64,000 nt of DNA from Thioclava electrotropha (GCF_002085925.2 NZ_CP053562.1:2927501-2991500), one strand, 5' to 3'; positions 24,917 through 34,556 are shown, counted from the stretch's first letter. The notes: generated from the letters alone by a model not told the origin. Numbers and translations: made by a program.

Positions 24917-26659
24917 ATGAGCAGTTTCCTTTCCGTCGAGCAATCCCTGACAGGCCGCCGCTGGATCGGCCCCACACCCGAGGCTGACCGGCTGGCCGAA
25001 GCGATGGCGCAGCAGACGCGCCTGCCCCTGCCGCTCGCCCGCATCCTCGTCGCGCGCGGCGTGACGCCGGAGGAGAGCGAGGGCTTCCTGGAACCCACGA
25101 TCCGCGAGTTGCTGCCTGATCCGCGATCCTTGCGCGACATGGAGCAGGCAGCCGCGCGCTTCCTGAAAGCGGTGAAGGCCGGCGAGAAGATCGCGGTCTT
25201 CGCGGATTACGACGTCGATGGCGGATCCTCGGCGGCGCTGCTGATCAACTGGCTGCGCGCAATGGGGCGCGAGGCGACGCTCTATATTCCCGACCGGATC
25301 GACGAGGGCTACGGGCCGAACGTGCCCGCAATGGAGAGCCTCGGCGCCGAGCATCCGCTGATCGTCTGCGTCGATTGCGGCACGCTGAGCCACGAGCCTG
25401 TGGCCGCCGCGAAACCCGCCGATGTCGTCATTCTCGACCACCACCTGGGCGGCGAGACCCTGCCGCCGGCGCTGGCCGTGGTGAACCCGAACCGTCAGGA
25501 CGAGACCGGCGAGCTTGGCCATCTCTGCGCCGCCTCGGTTGTCTTCCTGATGCTGGTGGAGGCGAACCGGCAGCTGCGTGACGAAGGCGTGCAAGGCCCG
25601 CCGCTGATGACGCTTCTCGATCTGGTCGCGCTGGCGACTGTGGCCGATGTGGCCCCGCTCACGGGCTGCAACCGGGCGCTGGTGCGTCAGGGGCTCAAGA
25701 TCATGGCCCGGCGCGAGCGGCCCGGCCTCGTGGCGCTGTCGGACGTGGCGCGGCTCGATCGCGCGCCCGCCGCCTATCATCTGGGCTTCGTGCTTGGCCC
25801 GCGGATCAATGCGGGCGGACGGATCGGCGCCGCCGATCTGGGCGCGCGGCTACTGTCGACAACCGACCCGCACGAGGCGCAATCCATTGCGGACCGGCTC
25901 GACCAGCTCAACACCGAGCGCAGAGAGGTCGAGAACGCCGTGCGTGAAGCCGCACTGAGCCAGGCCGAGGAGCGCGGGCTGAATGCGCCGCTGGTCTGGG
26001 CCGCGGGTGCGGGCTGGCATCCGGGCGTCGTGGGCATCGTGGCCGCGCGGCTAAAAGAGGCGACCAACCGCCCCTCGGTCGTGATCGGCGTGGAGGGCGG
26101 GATTGGCAAAGGCTCGGCCCGCTCGGTCGCGGGTGTCGATATCGGGGCCGCGATCCAGCGCGTTGCCGCTGAGGGGCTGCTGCTGAAAGGCGGCGGGCAC
26201 AAGATGGCCGCGGGCCTTACGGTCGAGGAAGACAAGCTGGAGCCCGCGATGGCGCGCCTGTCTGAGCTTCTGGCCAAACAGGGCGCGGGCGAAATCGGAC
26301 CGCGCGACCTGCGCCTCGACGGGATGCTGATGCCGGGCGCCGCGACGCCGCAGCTGATCGAAGATCTGGATCGCGCTGGCCCCTTCGGCCAGGGCGCACC
26401 CGCTCCTCGTTTCGCCTTCGCAGATATGGAAGTCGTGGGCGCGCGCCGGATCGGGGAAAGCCACCTGCGCTTCAATTTCGGCGACGGTATGGGCGGTCGG
26501 ATCGAGGCGATCTGCTTCGGCGCGTTCGACGGCCCGCTCGGCCCCGCGCTGAGCCAGCCGGGCGCGCAGCGCTTCCACCTCGCCGGGCGGCTGGAGATCA
26601 ACACATGGGGTGGGCGCAACAAGGTGCAGCTGCGCCTCGAAGACGCCGCCGAAGCGTAA
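24917..26659 (+). CDS. recJ: Single-stranded-DNA-specific exonuclease RecJ
   Basis: A 580-residue 5'-3' single-strand exonuclease used in recombination and mismatch or base-excision repair. DHH-domain motifs are in order: FADYDVDGGSSAALL, VDCGT, LDHHLGGETLPPA. The DHHA1 motif GGGHKMAAGLT lies near residue 415 and the C-terminal OB-like domain carries the basic end. The ATG at 24917 is preferred over an in-frame TTG 18 bp upstream. Length and domain order are normal for RecJ. Confidence 0.96.
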   Translation: MSSFLSVEQSLTGRRWIGPTPEADRLAEAMAQQTRLPLPLARILVARGVTPEESEGFLEPTIRELLPDPRSLRDMEQAAARFLKAVKAGEKIAVFADYDVDGGSSAALLINWLRAMGREATLYIPDRIDEGYGPNVPAMESLGAEHPLIVCVDCGTLSHEPVAAAKPADVVILDHHLGGETLPPALAVVNPNRQDETGELGHLCAASVVFLMLVEANRQLRDEGVQGPPLMTLLDLVALATVADVAPLTGCNRALVRQGLKIMARRERPGLVALSDVARLDRAPAAYHLGFVLGPRINAGGRIGAADLGARLLSTTDPHEAQSIADRLDQLNTERREVENAVREAALSQAEERGLNAPLVWAAGAGWHPGVVGIVAARLKEATNRPSVVIGVEGGIGKGSARSVAGVDIGAAIQRVAAEGLLLKGGGHKMAAGLTVEEDKLEPAMARLSELLAKQGAGEIGPRDLRLDGMLMPGAATPQLIEDLDRAGPFGQGAPAPRFAFADMEVVGARRIGESHLRFNFGDGMGGRIEAICFGAFDGPLGPALSQPGAQRFHLAGRLEINTWGGRNKVQLRLEDAAEA

Positions 26660-26830
26660 CCGCCACCCCGCCGTCGTACGCAGAAAAGGACTGTAATTCC
26701 AAGGCTTCCAGCCTGCCGTAACGGAGGGGCAAAAACTTTCCGAAAATCCGCAATTACCCTCTTGCGAGTCACGGTTCTCTGGCCTAAACACCGCTCCACC
26801 TTAGGCAGGTATGCCCGGAAGGTTCAGAGT

Positions 26831-26905
26831 GGTCCGTTCGTCTATCGGTTAGGACGCCAGGTTTTCAACCTGGAAAGAGGGGTTCGATTCCCCTACGGAC
26901 TGCCA
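26831..26905 (+). tRNA. tRNA-Glu (TTC anticodon), copy 1
   Basis: A complete cloverleaf. Acceptor GGTCCGT pairs with ACGGACT (first pair G-T wobble). The anticodon arm CCAGGTTTTCAACCTGG carries TTC. The T arm is AGGGG TTCGATT CCCCT. The CCA end is encoded. The sequence before it (26660-26830) holds no convincing gene and presumably contains the promoter. Confidence 0.95.
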
Positions 26906-26932
26906 CTTCCGAGCCCTGACTGAGCGTTGTGC

Positions 26933-27007
26933 GGTCCGTTCGTCTATCGGTTAGGACGCCAGGTTTTCAACCTGGAAAGAGGGGTTCGATTCCCCTACGG
27001 ACTGCCA
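26933..27007 (+). tRNA. tRNA-Glu (TTC anticodon), copy 2
   Basis: Identical over 75 nt to the copy at 26831-26905, including the encoded CCA, and separated from it by 27 bp. The close spacing indicates one transcript carrying both tRNAs. Confidence 0.95.
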
Positions 27008-27106
27008 CTATTCCCCTGATTTCAAAGCGATTTCATCACGCACCGTCTGGTCGCGTCTGTTTGCGTTTACCGCTTGGCGCGGCTTTGCGCGCGTCGATCC
27101 CGCATG

Positions 27107-27129
27107 AAAAAGCGGCCCCTTTCGGGGCC
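27107..27129 (-). terminator. Intrinsic terminator, minus strand
   Basis: GGCCCC and GGGGCC (27114-27119 / 27124-27129) form a tight 6-bp stem with a 4-nt loop, followed on the minus strand by GCTTTTTC. It is about 150 bp beyond the GNAT stop, in the right direction. The rest of 27008-27282 shows no gene. Confidence 0.65.
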
Positions 27130-27282
27130 AACCCTTTGCAGCAAATGGTGCAGCGTGGGGCCTACGCCTTGTAGGCGCGACGCCATGTCGTTCAGCAGCT
27201 CCCGACAAGATCTTCGAGAGCCGTCTGCGGCGGATGTCGGCTAGGCGTGACGGCGCAGAACCTCGCCGCTCGGTCTTCACGA

Positions 27283-27807
27283 TCAGCTGTCATCAGAGTG
27301 CGCAGCGATGCCAGTGCGCCGGGCTGGATAATGGAGACGTTTTTCCATCAGGAAGTTCGTCAATGTAACGCCAGCCCTTTCGATCTTCTGCTCGCAAACC
27401 ACGTCCCACCCCTGCTGCTCAAAAAGGCCTCGGACAAGATAGCTCGCATGGGAGTGAAGGCGTGCTATCTTGCCGTCTCGTGCGATTGCCTCGATCCGGG
27501 CATAGAGAGATCCACCGACGCCCTGTCGTTGGTGGCCGGGCGCGACGAAAGCAAGATCTATGTAGCCATCATCGTCCAAGGTCATGAAGCCAACGGGCTG
27601 GCCTGCCAAACGCGCTACCATAGTTCTCTGAGCGGTCAGGCGTGATGCCCAGTTCGGCCCAGAAGGTGGCCCCGACGCCCAAGCCCGCCGCTGCTCAAAA
27701 TTATAGAATTCCCGAGCTCCTTCGCGCACGGCCTCAAAGAATATGACTCCGAGCTGATCTGCTTCTGAGATGCGGAAATCACCAATTTCTAAGGGAGAGT
27801 TCAGCAT
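27283..27807 (-). CDS. GNAT family N-acetyltransferase
   Basis: A 174-residue protein starting at MLNSPLEIGDFRISEAD. The acetyl-CoA-binding motif A is in VGFMTLDDDGYIDLAFVAPG followed by HQRQGVGGSLYARIEAIA (the Q-x-x-G-x-G/A pattern as RQGVGG). The tail ASYLVRGLFEQQGWDVV is a typical motif B region. The acetylated substrate cannot be read from sequence. The longer ORF extending to 27894 is not used, because ATG at 27807 begins at the domain border. It lies alone downstream of the tRNA-Glu pair. Confidence 0.85.
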   Translation of the reverse strand: MLNSPLEIGDFRISEADQLGVIFFEAVREGAREFYNFEQRRAWASGPPSGPNWASRLTAQRTMVARLAGQPVGFMTLDDDGYIDLAFVAPGHQRQGVGGSLYARIEAIARDGKIARLHSHASYLVRGLFEQQGWDVVCEQKIERAGVTLTNFLMEKRLHYPARRTGIAAHSDDS

Positions 27808-28011
27808 TGCGGCGGTCCTGCGGTGGCATCTGAAATGAGCGCGATCGAAGCCCAACAGCGCCAAAGCTGACCTTCCCGCGTAACGTCGTATCATGCAAGT
27901 TCAGGCTCGAAGCGACCATTGCGCTTCGAGCCCTTCACGTTTCTCACGCGCACCATTTACTGAGAAGGCCTGACCTCTCGGCCCCGCTTTCTCGATGCTC
28001 TGTCAGAGGCC

Positions 28012-30372
28012 TCACGCGCCGTAGGGCACCCAGATATTCTTCACCTGCGTCGCGCGGTCGAGGAATAGGCGCCCCTGCCCCGCACGGGCTGCCCAGTCGC
28101 GTGCGTCATCGGCTTCGACCCAGGTCTGCTTGAGGTTTCCGGCGCTTTGCGCCTCGACCATCTGGCAGCCCTCGGCATTGCCGAAATACCACATCGCATC
28201 GACGCCATCATGGGCGGCCAGCGTCTTCGCCAGCTCGTCGCGCGGGCCGGTGACGATGTTGACCACGCCACCCGGCACGTCGGAGGTGTCGAGCACCTGA
28301 TAGAGGTCGGTCGCCGCCAGCGGATGGGTCTGGCTCGGGACCAGCACCACGCGGTTGCCCATCGCTATCGCAGGCAGCACCAACGAGATCGCCCCCAGAA
28401 GCGGTTGCGCGGTGGGGGCCACCAGCCCCATCACCCCGATCGGCTCGTTCATCGCGAGGGTCACGAACTCGGACTTCGTCGCATGGACCGCGCCGTCGAA
28501 CTTGTCGGCCTGAGCGGCATACCAGAAGCAGCGCTCCACCGCCGTCTCGACCTCGGCCTCGGCGGCTTTGCGCGAGGCGCCGAAGCTTTCCAGACGGGCG
28601 GCGAATTCCGCGCCGCGCGCCGAGAGGTTCTCGCCGATATAATAGAGCACCTGCGCCCGGTTATGGCCCGTGGCCTTGCCCCAGCCCTTGGCCTTATGAG
28701 CGGCCTCGACCGCGTTGCGGATGTCCTTGCGGTTGCCGAGCCCTGCGAGCCCCACGACCGCCTTGCCGCCCTTCACCTGATAGCTGTAGCCGCTATCGGG
28801 CCGCGCCTGCTTACCGCCGACATAAAGCTTCGCGGTGCGGTCGATCTCGCCGCCCTTGATCGTGTCTGCGGGGCCGGTCTCCAGCTCGGCGGGCGTCGTG
28901 CCCTTACCCTTGCCGGTGGCCGCCGCGGGGTTGCGCAGATAGGCACGCATGCCTTCGCGCCCGCCCTCGCGGCCGAAGCCGCTCTCGCGATAGCCGCCGA
29001 AGCCCGCGCCCGCGTCGAAGATGTTCGTGGAGTTGATCCAGACGATCCCGGCTTTCACCTGCCCCGCGATATCGAGGCACAGGTTCACGTTCTCCGACCA
29101 GATGCTGGCCGCCAGCCCGTAGCGCGTGTTGTTGGCGAGCGCCACGGCGTCGGACGGCGTGCGGAAGGTGGTGAGCGTGACCACGGGGCCGAAGATCTCC
29201 TCGGTTGCCAGAACGCTTGCGGGTTCGACATCCGTCACCAGCGTCGGCGGGAAGAAGCAGCCCTGCGGGGCGGAGCCTTGGGTCAGTGTCGCGCCCTCGC
29301 TTGCGCCCTTCTCGACCAGATCGCGGATCCGCGCGAGCTGCGAGGGATGCACGATCGCGCCGATATCGGTGCTCTTGTCCATCGGGTCGCCAGTGCGCAG
29401 CGTCTTCATCCGGGCGCGCAGCAGCGTCTCGAACCGCTCGGCCACCGCCTCGGCCACGAGGATACGCGAGCCTGCACAGCAGACCTGGCCCTGGTTGAAC
29501 CAGATCGCATCCACCACGCCTTCGACGGCGGCGTCCAGATCGGCATCCTCAAAGACGACGAAGGGCGATTTGCCGCCCAGTTCCAGCGTCAGCGCCTTGC
29601 CGGACCCGGCGGTGCGCTCGCGCAGAATGCGGCCCACATCGGTCGAGCCGGTGAAGGCCAGCTTGTCGATCCCCTCATGGCCGACGATGGCAGCGCCGGT
29701 CTCGCCATCGCCGGTGACGATGTTGATCACGCCTTTCGGAATACCGCATTCCTGCGCGATCTCGGCGAAGGCCAGCGCCGTGAGCGGCGTGTATTCGGCG
29801 GGCTTCAGCACCACCGTGTTACCCGCGGCCAGTGCGGGCGCGACCTTCCACGACAGCATCAAAAGCGGGAAGTTCCACGGGATGATCTGACCGCAAACGC
29901 CCTGCGCGCTATGGCCCGGCAGCTCGTCTTCGAGGATCTCGGCCCAGCCCGCATGGTGGTAGAAGTGGCGCGCGACCAGCGGAATGTCGATGTCGCGGCT
30001 CTCGCGGATCGGCTTGCCGCTGTCGAGCGTCTCCAGCACCGCCAGAAGGCGCGAGTGCTGCTGGATGTGGCGCGCCAAAGCGTAGAGGTGCGTCGCGCGT
30101 TGATGGCCCGAAAGCTTCGCCCAACCGCTTTGCGCCTTGCGCGCGGCGGCGACGGCGGCATCCACGTCCGACGCCGAACCTTGCGTGACGCGCGCCAGCA
30201 CCGTGTCGCTCGCCGGATCGCGGACTTCGAACAGATCGCCCGGCTTGGTCATCGCGCCGTCGATGAAATGGCCGAAGCCGCCCTCATGCTTGGCGAGCCA
30301 TTTGCGCGCCTGGCTGTCGTCTTCGGGGGCCACGCCGTACTCCATCGTTTCGAGGATGTTCTGAATGCTCAT
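28012..30372 (-). CDS. Two-domain aldehyde dehydrogenase family protein
   Basis: A 786-residue protein. Residues 1 to about 485 form a complete ALDH: IIPWNFPLLMLSWKVAPALA, the GSTDVGR cofactor loop, LELGGKSP with the general base Glu, and FNQGQVCCAGSR with the catalytic Cys. From about residue 510 a second ALDH-like region begins (AKLYVGGKQARPDSGYSY) but no Cys motif is visible, so it is probably structural. It follows deoC by 12 bp. Oxidation of the acetaldehyde released by DeoC is the likely role, inferred from context. Confidence 0.9.
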   Translation of the reverse strand: MSIQNILETMEYGVAPEDDSQARKWLAKHEGGFGHFIDGAMTKPGDLFEVRDPASDTVLARVTQGSASDVDAAVAAARKAQSGWAKLSGHQRATHLYALARHIQQHSRLLAVLETLDSGKPIRESRDIDIPLVARHFYHHAGWAEILEDELPGHSAQGVCGQIIPWNFPLLMLSWKVAPALAAGNTVVLKPAEYTPLTALAFAEIAQECGIPKGVINIVTGDGETGAAIVGHEGIDKLAFTGSTDVGRILRERTAGSGKALTLELGGKSPFVVFEDADLDAAVEGVVDAIWFNQGQVCCAGSRILVAEAVAERFETLLRARMKTLRTGDPMDKSTDIGAIVHPSQLARIRDLVEKGASEGATLTQGSAPQGCFFPPTLVTDVEPASVLATEEIFGPVVTLTTFRTPSDAVALANNTRYGLAASIWSENVNLCLDIAGQVKAGIVWINSTNIFDAGAGFGGYRESGFGREGGREGMRAYLRNPAAATGKGKGTTPAELETGPADTIKGGEIDRTAKLYVGGKQARPDSGYSYQVKGGKAVVGLAGLGNRKDIRNAVEAAHKAKGWGKATGHNRAQVLYYIGENLSARGAEFAARLESFGASRKAAEAEVETAVERCFWYAAQADKFDGAVHATKSEFVTLAMNEPIGVMGLVAPTAQPLLGAISLVLPAIAMGNRVVLVPSQTHPLAATDLYQVLDTSDVPGGVVNIVTGPRDELAKTLAAHDGVDAMWYFGNAEGCQMVEAQSAGNLKQTWVEADDARDWAARAGQGRLFLDRATQVKNIWVPYGA

Positions 30373-30384
30373 TTTTCTCTCTCC

Positions 30385-31404
30385 TCAGGCCAGCGCGTGA
30401 CGGCTGCTATCGGCGTAACGGCCGGTGACGTAATGCTCCAGCTGGCGCTCGATATCGCCCAGCATCGAGCTTGCGCCGAAGCGGAACAGGTCGGGGTTGA
30501 GCCAGTCGCGGCCCAGTTCTTCTTTCATCAGGATCTGCCAGGCCAGCGCCTCTTTCGCCTGCTTCATCCCGCCTGCGGGCTTGAAGCCGATGCGGTGGCC
30601 GGTGGCCATGCCGTAATCGCGCAGCGCGCGCAGCATGGTCAGGCTGACAGGCAGCGTCGCGTTGACGCTTTCCTTGCCGGTGGAGGTCTTGATAAAATCG
30701 GCCCCTGCCTGCATCGCCACCATCGAGGCGGAGTAGACGTTGTTCAGGGTCTCCAGCTCGCCGGTGGCCAGGATCGCCTTCATATGGGCGTCACCGCAGG
30801 CTTCGCGCATCGCCGCGATCTCGTCATGCAGGCCCTGCCAGTTCCGGGTCAGCGCCAGTTCGCGGTTGATCACGATGTCGATCTCGGCTGCGCCCTGCGC
30901 CACCGCCCAGCGGATTTCCTCGAGCCGCAGATGCAGCGGCATCAGACCTGCCGGAAAGCCCGTCGCGACCGAGGCCACGGGGATATTCGACCCTTCCAAC
31001 GCCTTGACCGCATGGGGCACCATCGTCGGGTAGACGCAGACCGCGCCCACCGTCAGCTCGCCCGCGCTCAGGCCCAGCCCCGCCTCGATATGCGAGGCCA
31101 AGGGCTTGCGCGCCTTCGCGCAGAGCCGTTTCACCCGGCCCTCGGTATCGTCGCCCGCAAGAGTCGTCAGATCGACGCAGCGCACCGCGTTGACCAGCCA
31201 CGCTGCCTGATGCGCCTTCTTCACGCTGCGCCGGGTCGTCAGCGTCGCGCAGCGGCGCTCGGCGGCGGCGCGGTTGACGCGGTGGCCTTCGAACATGCCC
31301 ACATCGAGCGCCATGCCGGGGTTGCGCGCATGCTCCCCTGCGACCGCAGCAGTGGGCACCAAGGCCCCTTCCGCGCGCGTCTCGGTCTTCATTTCGGTCT
31401 TCAT
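30385..31404 (-). CDS. deoC: Deoxyribose-phosphate aldolase
   Basis: A 339-residue class I aldolase that splits 2-deoxy-D-ribose 5-phosphate into glyceraldehyde 3-phosphate and acetaldehyde. Key segments are VCVYPTMVPHAVKAL (Cys-x-Tyr-Pro), EIDIVINRELAL, FIKTSTGKESVNATL with the Schiff-base Lys, and GFKPAGGMKQAKEA with the second Lys. An extra N-terminal stretch of about 60 residues makes it longer than E. coli DeoC. The ATG at 31404 has AGGAG upstream. It stands between rbsK and the ALDH gene in the same operon. Confidence 0.95.
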   Translation of the reverse strand: MKTEMKTETRAEGALVPTAAVAGEHARNPGMALDVGMFEGHRVNRAAAERRCATLTTRRSVKKAHQAAWLVNAVRCVDLTTLAGDDTEGRVKRLCAKARKPLASHIEAGLGLSAGELTVGAVCVYPTMVPHAVKALEGSNIPVASVATGFPAGLMPLHLRLEEIRWAVAQGAAEIDIVINRELALTRNWQGLHDEIAAMREACGDAHMKAILATGELETLNNVYSASMVAMQAGADFIKTSTGKESVNATLPVSLTMLRALRDYGMATGHRIGFKPAGGMKQAKEALAWQILMKEELGRDWLNPDLFRFGASSMLGDIERQLEHYVTGRYADSSRHALA

Positions 31405-31496
31405 TGCGTGTCTCCTAAATCGGGACTCGTCACACCCACGCCGCCACATCCGGGGATTTCCCCGGGCCTGCGCGATCGGGACAAGATCAGCATAAG

Positions 31497-32429
31497 TCAG
31501 CCGAGCCCATGCTCGGAAAGAAAGTCGTCGAATTCGGCGGGCGTCGCGTAGCTTGTTTGCGTGCCGCGACGGGTGATCGACAATGCGGCATAGCGCGCGG
31601 CGCGGGTCAGCGCCGCGGTGGGCTCCATCCCTTGGCCGAGGAAATGCGCGAAGCTGCCGATGAAAGCGTCGCCCGCGCCGGTGGTGTCGACCGGGCTTAC
31701 CGAGACCGGGGCGATCTCTTCGACGGTGTCCGCGGTGATCCGGCGCGCGCCGCGCCCGCCGAGCGTCACGACGACGTTGTGAATGCCGCGTTCGATCAGG
31801 CTGCGCGCGGCGGCGATCACCTCGTCATCGGTGCCGGTGGGTAGCCCCGAGAGCATCGCCAGCTCGCTCTCGTTCGGGCAGAACCAGTCGAGCCCGTCGA
31901 GCCGCGCGATATCCAGATCGGGATGCGCAGGCGCGGGGTTGAGGATGGTCGTCACCCCCTCGCGCGCCCCGAAGGCCACGGTGTGATAGACGGTCTCCAG
32001 ATCGACCTCGAGCTGCATCAGGATCGCGGAGGCTGCGCGCAACGTCTCAGCCGCCGCATCGACATCCGAAGGCGCCAGCGCCGCATTGGCCCCTTTCACG
32101 ATCAGGATCGCGTTCTCGCCATCGCGCTCGACGAAGATCGGCGCCACGCCCGAGGCCGAGCCTTCGACGGTGCGCACATGGGTCGTGTCGATCCCGTTGG
32201 TTTCCAGATTGGCGCGGACCTGCGGGCCGAACCCGTCATCGCCCACGCAGGTGACCATCGCCACATCCGAGCCCAGACGCGCGGCGGCAACCGCCTGGTT
32301 CGCGCCCTTGCCCCCGAACCCCATCGCGAAATCGGGGGCCTCCAAGGTTTCGCCGCGTCCCGGCATCCGGTCGATATAGGTCACCAGATCCATCATGTTC
32401 GAGCCGACGACGGCTATCTTCTCAGGCAT
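31497..32429 (-). CDS. rbsK: Ribokinase (PfkB family)
   Basis: A 310-residue sugar kinase of the PfkB fold. The N-terminal MDLVTYIDRMPGRGET and GGKGANQAVAAARLG are the ribokinase substrate-binding signature. The C-terminal DTTGAGDAFIGSFAHFL contains the catalytic Asp and anion hole. Given the neighbouring deoC it could phosphorylate deoxyribose as well as ribose; sequence alone does not decide this. Its start overlaps the 3' end of the DUF4432 gene by 8 bp, so translation is coupled. Confidence 0.93.
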   Translation of the reverse strand: MPEKIAVVGSNMMDLVTYIDRMPGRGETLEAPDFAMGFGGKGANQAVAAARLGSDVAMVTCVGDDGFGPQVRANLETNGIDTTHVRTVEGSASGVAPIFVERDGENAILIVKGANAALAPSDVDAAAETLRAASAILMQLEVDLETVYHTVAFGAREGVTTILNPAPAHPDLDIARLDGLDWFCPNESELAMLSGLPTGTDDEVIAAARSLIERGIHNVVVTLGGRGARRITADTVEEIAPVSVSPVDTTGAGDAFIGSFAHFLGQGMEPTAALTRAARYAALSITRRGTQTSYATPAEFDDFLSEHGLG

Positions 32430-33516
32430 TCTCTTTCTCCGTCAGGTCGGAAATCGTCTTGGCGAGCGCGGTAGTCTCGGCCTTGTCAGTATAGCCGAAG
32501 CGGGTCGCGAAATGCGCGGTCTCTCCGGCTGCGAGGCTGCGGACATTCCCCTTCGCCTTCTCCGCCGTGTAGCCCTCGGGCTCGCAGGTGGACGGCAGCG
32601 CGAAGGCCGCGACCGAGGCATCCTCGCCGTTGAGGATCCAGCGCGCGAGGTGGTCGAATTGAGCGGGCCGCCAGCTCATCGAGAACCCGTCGCCCGCGGG
32701 CCGCTCCAGCAGCGCATGGCTTTCGCCCGACGCATCGGCGGCAGGGCGCTCGATATAGAGAACCTGCTCGGGGTTCCATTTCTCGGGTGCGTCCAGCGTG
32801 GCGCTGTCTTCGGGCGCCTCGGCCAGCCGTTCGATGAAATCGGTGTAGGCTTTCGTCGGCTGCACATGGGCGGGCACGTCGCGGCGGACGCGGGTGCGGT
32901 CGGGCGTGAAGGGGGCCCCCTGATGGATGCGCCCGTCTTCGACGAAGGCGAAGTTCACATGGCACATATACATCAGGTCCATCGGCAGGGCGGAGCGGTT
33001 CTCGACCGCCATCGCCATCTCGATCAGCGTGTTTTCCCGCACCGTGATCGAGGGCATCGCGCGGTAATGCGGACCGAAGCCACGGATGTAATCGACGTGC
33101 CCGCCAAGGCGCACAAACGCGCCCTGCCCGTCCTCGCCGATCTCCAGATGGGCCGCATCCATCGTGGCGCAGGCCATTTCGCCATGCAGCGGATGGTCGT
33201 CCTGCGGACCGGGGCAGCCATTGCGCAGCAAGCCGCTGTGATAGGCGAGACAGCCATAGGTCTCGACGATCACCTGCGCCGGGCGCGGCTCGGGAAAGGC
33301 GCTGTCCATCGTCAGACGCACGCCGTCGAACACCGCATCCCAGAGCATCTGGCCCATGTAGGGCAGCATCTCGACCCGGCCGCGCGGGGTGTCCACGCCG
33401 ATCATCTCGATGCCAAGCGCGGTGCGCCAGCCGGTGACGGTGAAACTGTCGGTCTTGGCGAGCACGCTCGGGGCCGGGCCGAACCGCTCACGCGAAAGAG
33501 GAATGATCACGCTCAT
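32422..33516 (-). CDS. DUF4432 family (aldose 1-epimerase-like) protein
   Basis: A 364-residue protein. DUF4432 proteins share the beta-sandwich fold of aldose 1-epimerases. Visible features are RGRVEMLPYMGQMLWDAVF near residue 55, DDHPLHGEMACATMDAA, and LMYMCHVNFAFVEDGRI near residue 195. It may interconvert anomers of the imported sugar or of a derivative. It is preceded by the ABC permease gene (1-bp gap) and overlaps rbsK. It lacks a signal peptide, so it is probably cytoplasmic. The start at 33516 follows an AAAGGAG. Confidence 0.83.
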   Translation of the reverse strand: MSVIIPLSRERFGPAPSVLAKTDSFTVTGWRTALGIEMIGVDTPRGRVEMLPYMGQMLWDAVFDGVRLTMDSAFPEPRPAQVIVETYGCLAYHSGLLRNGCPGPQDDHPLHGEMACATMDAAHLEIGEDGQGAFVRLGGHVDYIRGFGPHYRAMPSITVRENTLIEMAMAVENRSALPMDLMYMCHVNFAFVEDGRIHQGAPFTPDRTRVRRDVPAHVQPTKAYTDFIERLAEAPEDSATLDAPEKWNPEQVLYIERPAADASGESHALLERPAGDGFSMSWRPAQFDHLARWILNGEDASVAAFALPSTCEPEGYTAEKAKGNVRSLAAGETAHFATRFGYTDKAETTALAKTISDLTEKENA

Positions 33517-33517
33517 C

Positions 33518-34540
33518 TTACGCTCCTTTCCGGCGGCGCCAGGAATTGAGGGCAATCACCCCGATCAGGAAGGCGCCCCAGACGAAATCGATCAGGTGGT
33601 TCGAGACCCGCATCATCTGGAAGCCCGAGGACAACAGCGTCAGCGAGATCAGCGCAAGGGCCACGCCCAGCACATTGCCGCGACCGCCTGCCGGGTTGGT
33701 CCCGCCCAGCACTGCGATCAGCACCGCCTGCAGCAGGTAGGACGCGCCGTAATCCGACTTCGCCGCATTGGTCCGCGCCGACAGCAGGATCCCCGCCATC
33801 GCGGCCAGCATCCCCGTCAGCATGTAGGAATAGAGGATCATCTGGCCGCGCTTCACGCCCGCATAGACCGCAGCTTTCGGGTTCGTCCCGATCAGCTTCA
33901 GCCGCAGCCCGAAGGAGGTCCGCGCGAGCAGCAACGACAGCGCGATGCAGACCAGCACGAAGATCACCAGCGGCACCGGGATGCCCACGAGCTTGCCGTT
34001 GCCGATCGCGTTCCAGCCCGGCGGGAAGCCGACGATCGCAGGCCCGCCCGTCAGCACGAGGCACATCCCGATGAAGACTTGGCCCGTGCCCAGCGTCGCG
34101 AGGATCGGCGTGATCTTCAGCACCGAAATCAGGAAGCCGTTCAGCAGCCCTGCCAGCAGCCCCACGATCAGGGCGGCGCTCACGCCGAGCGTCACCGGGC
34201 CGAGGCCCAATGCGCCCGAGCCGCCATCGCCCGCCATCGCGCCGAAAAGGGTTCCGGCCGTGATGCCCGCGAGGTTCGCGACGCCCACGATGGACAGGTC
34301 GATCCCCCCGGTCAGCATCGCGATCATCATCGCGATCGACAGGATGCCGAGCTCCGGCATGAAGAAGGCCATCGACTCGAAGTTGTAAGACGACAGGAAC
34401 ATCGAAGGCCGCAGCGCCGTCATCGCGATCAGCACCAGCACGCAGGTCACGGCCAGCATCACGTTGGTCTGTGCCGCCTCGCCCTTGAGCCAGCCGCGCA
34501 GGCCGGGCCGGGAGGCGGGGTTGGTCTTGGTCTCGCTCAT
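33518..34540 (-). CDS. CUT2-type sugar ABC transporter permease (1)
   Basis: A 340-residue inner-membrane protein of the RbsC/LsrC/LsrD type with about eight to ten hydrophobic segments. The family motif around the ATPase-docking loop is seen in GTNPKAAVYAGVKRG, and the conserved MLTGGIDLSIVGVANLAG lies in the N-terminal half. Three ATGs stand in tandem; the third (34540) has GGGGAG at the best distance. It pairs with the permease at 34557-35534 as a heterodimer driven by the ATPase at 35531-37045. Confidence 0.9.
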   Translation of the reverse strand: MSETKTNPASRPGLRGWLKGEAAQTNVMLAVTCVLVLIAMTALRPSMFLSSYNFESMAFFMPELGILSIAMMIAMLTGGIDLSIVGVANLAGITAGTLFGAMAGDGGSGALGLGPVTLGVSAALIVGLLAGLLNGFLISVLKITPILATLGTGQVFIGMCLVLTGGPAIVGFPPGWNAIGNGKLVGIPVPLVIFVLVCIALSLLLARTSFGLRLKLIGTNPKAAVYAGVKRGQMILYSYMLTGMLAAMAGILLSARTNAAKSDYGASYLLQAVLIAVLGGTNPAGGRGNVLGVALALISLTLLSSGFQMMRVSNHLIDFVWGAFLIGVIALNSWRRRKGA

Positions 34541-34556
34541 CATCATCTCCCCTGCC

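Noticed and set aside
27247..27645. 132-residue plus-strand ORF opposite the GNAT gene
   Set aside because: The acetyl-CoA-binding motif is on the minus strand; this frame has no recognisable feature.
28147..31551. 1134-residue plus-strand ORF opposite the ALDH and deoC genes
   Set aside because: The coding signal is on the minus strand, where two enzymes with full motifs are present. This long frame arises from codon bias.
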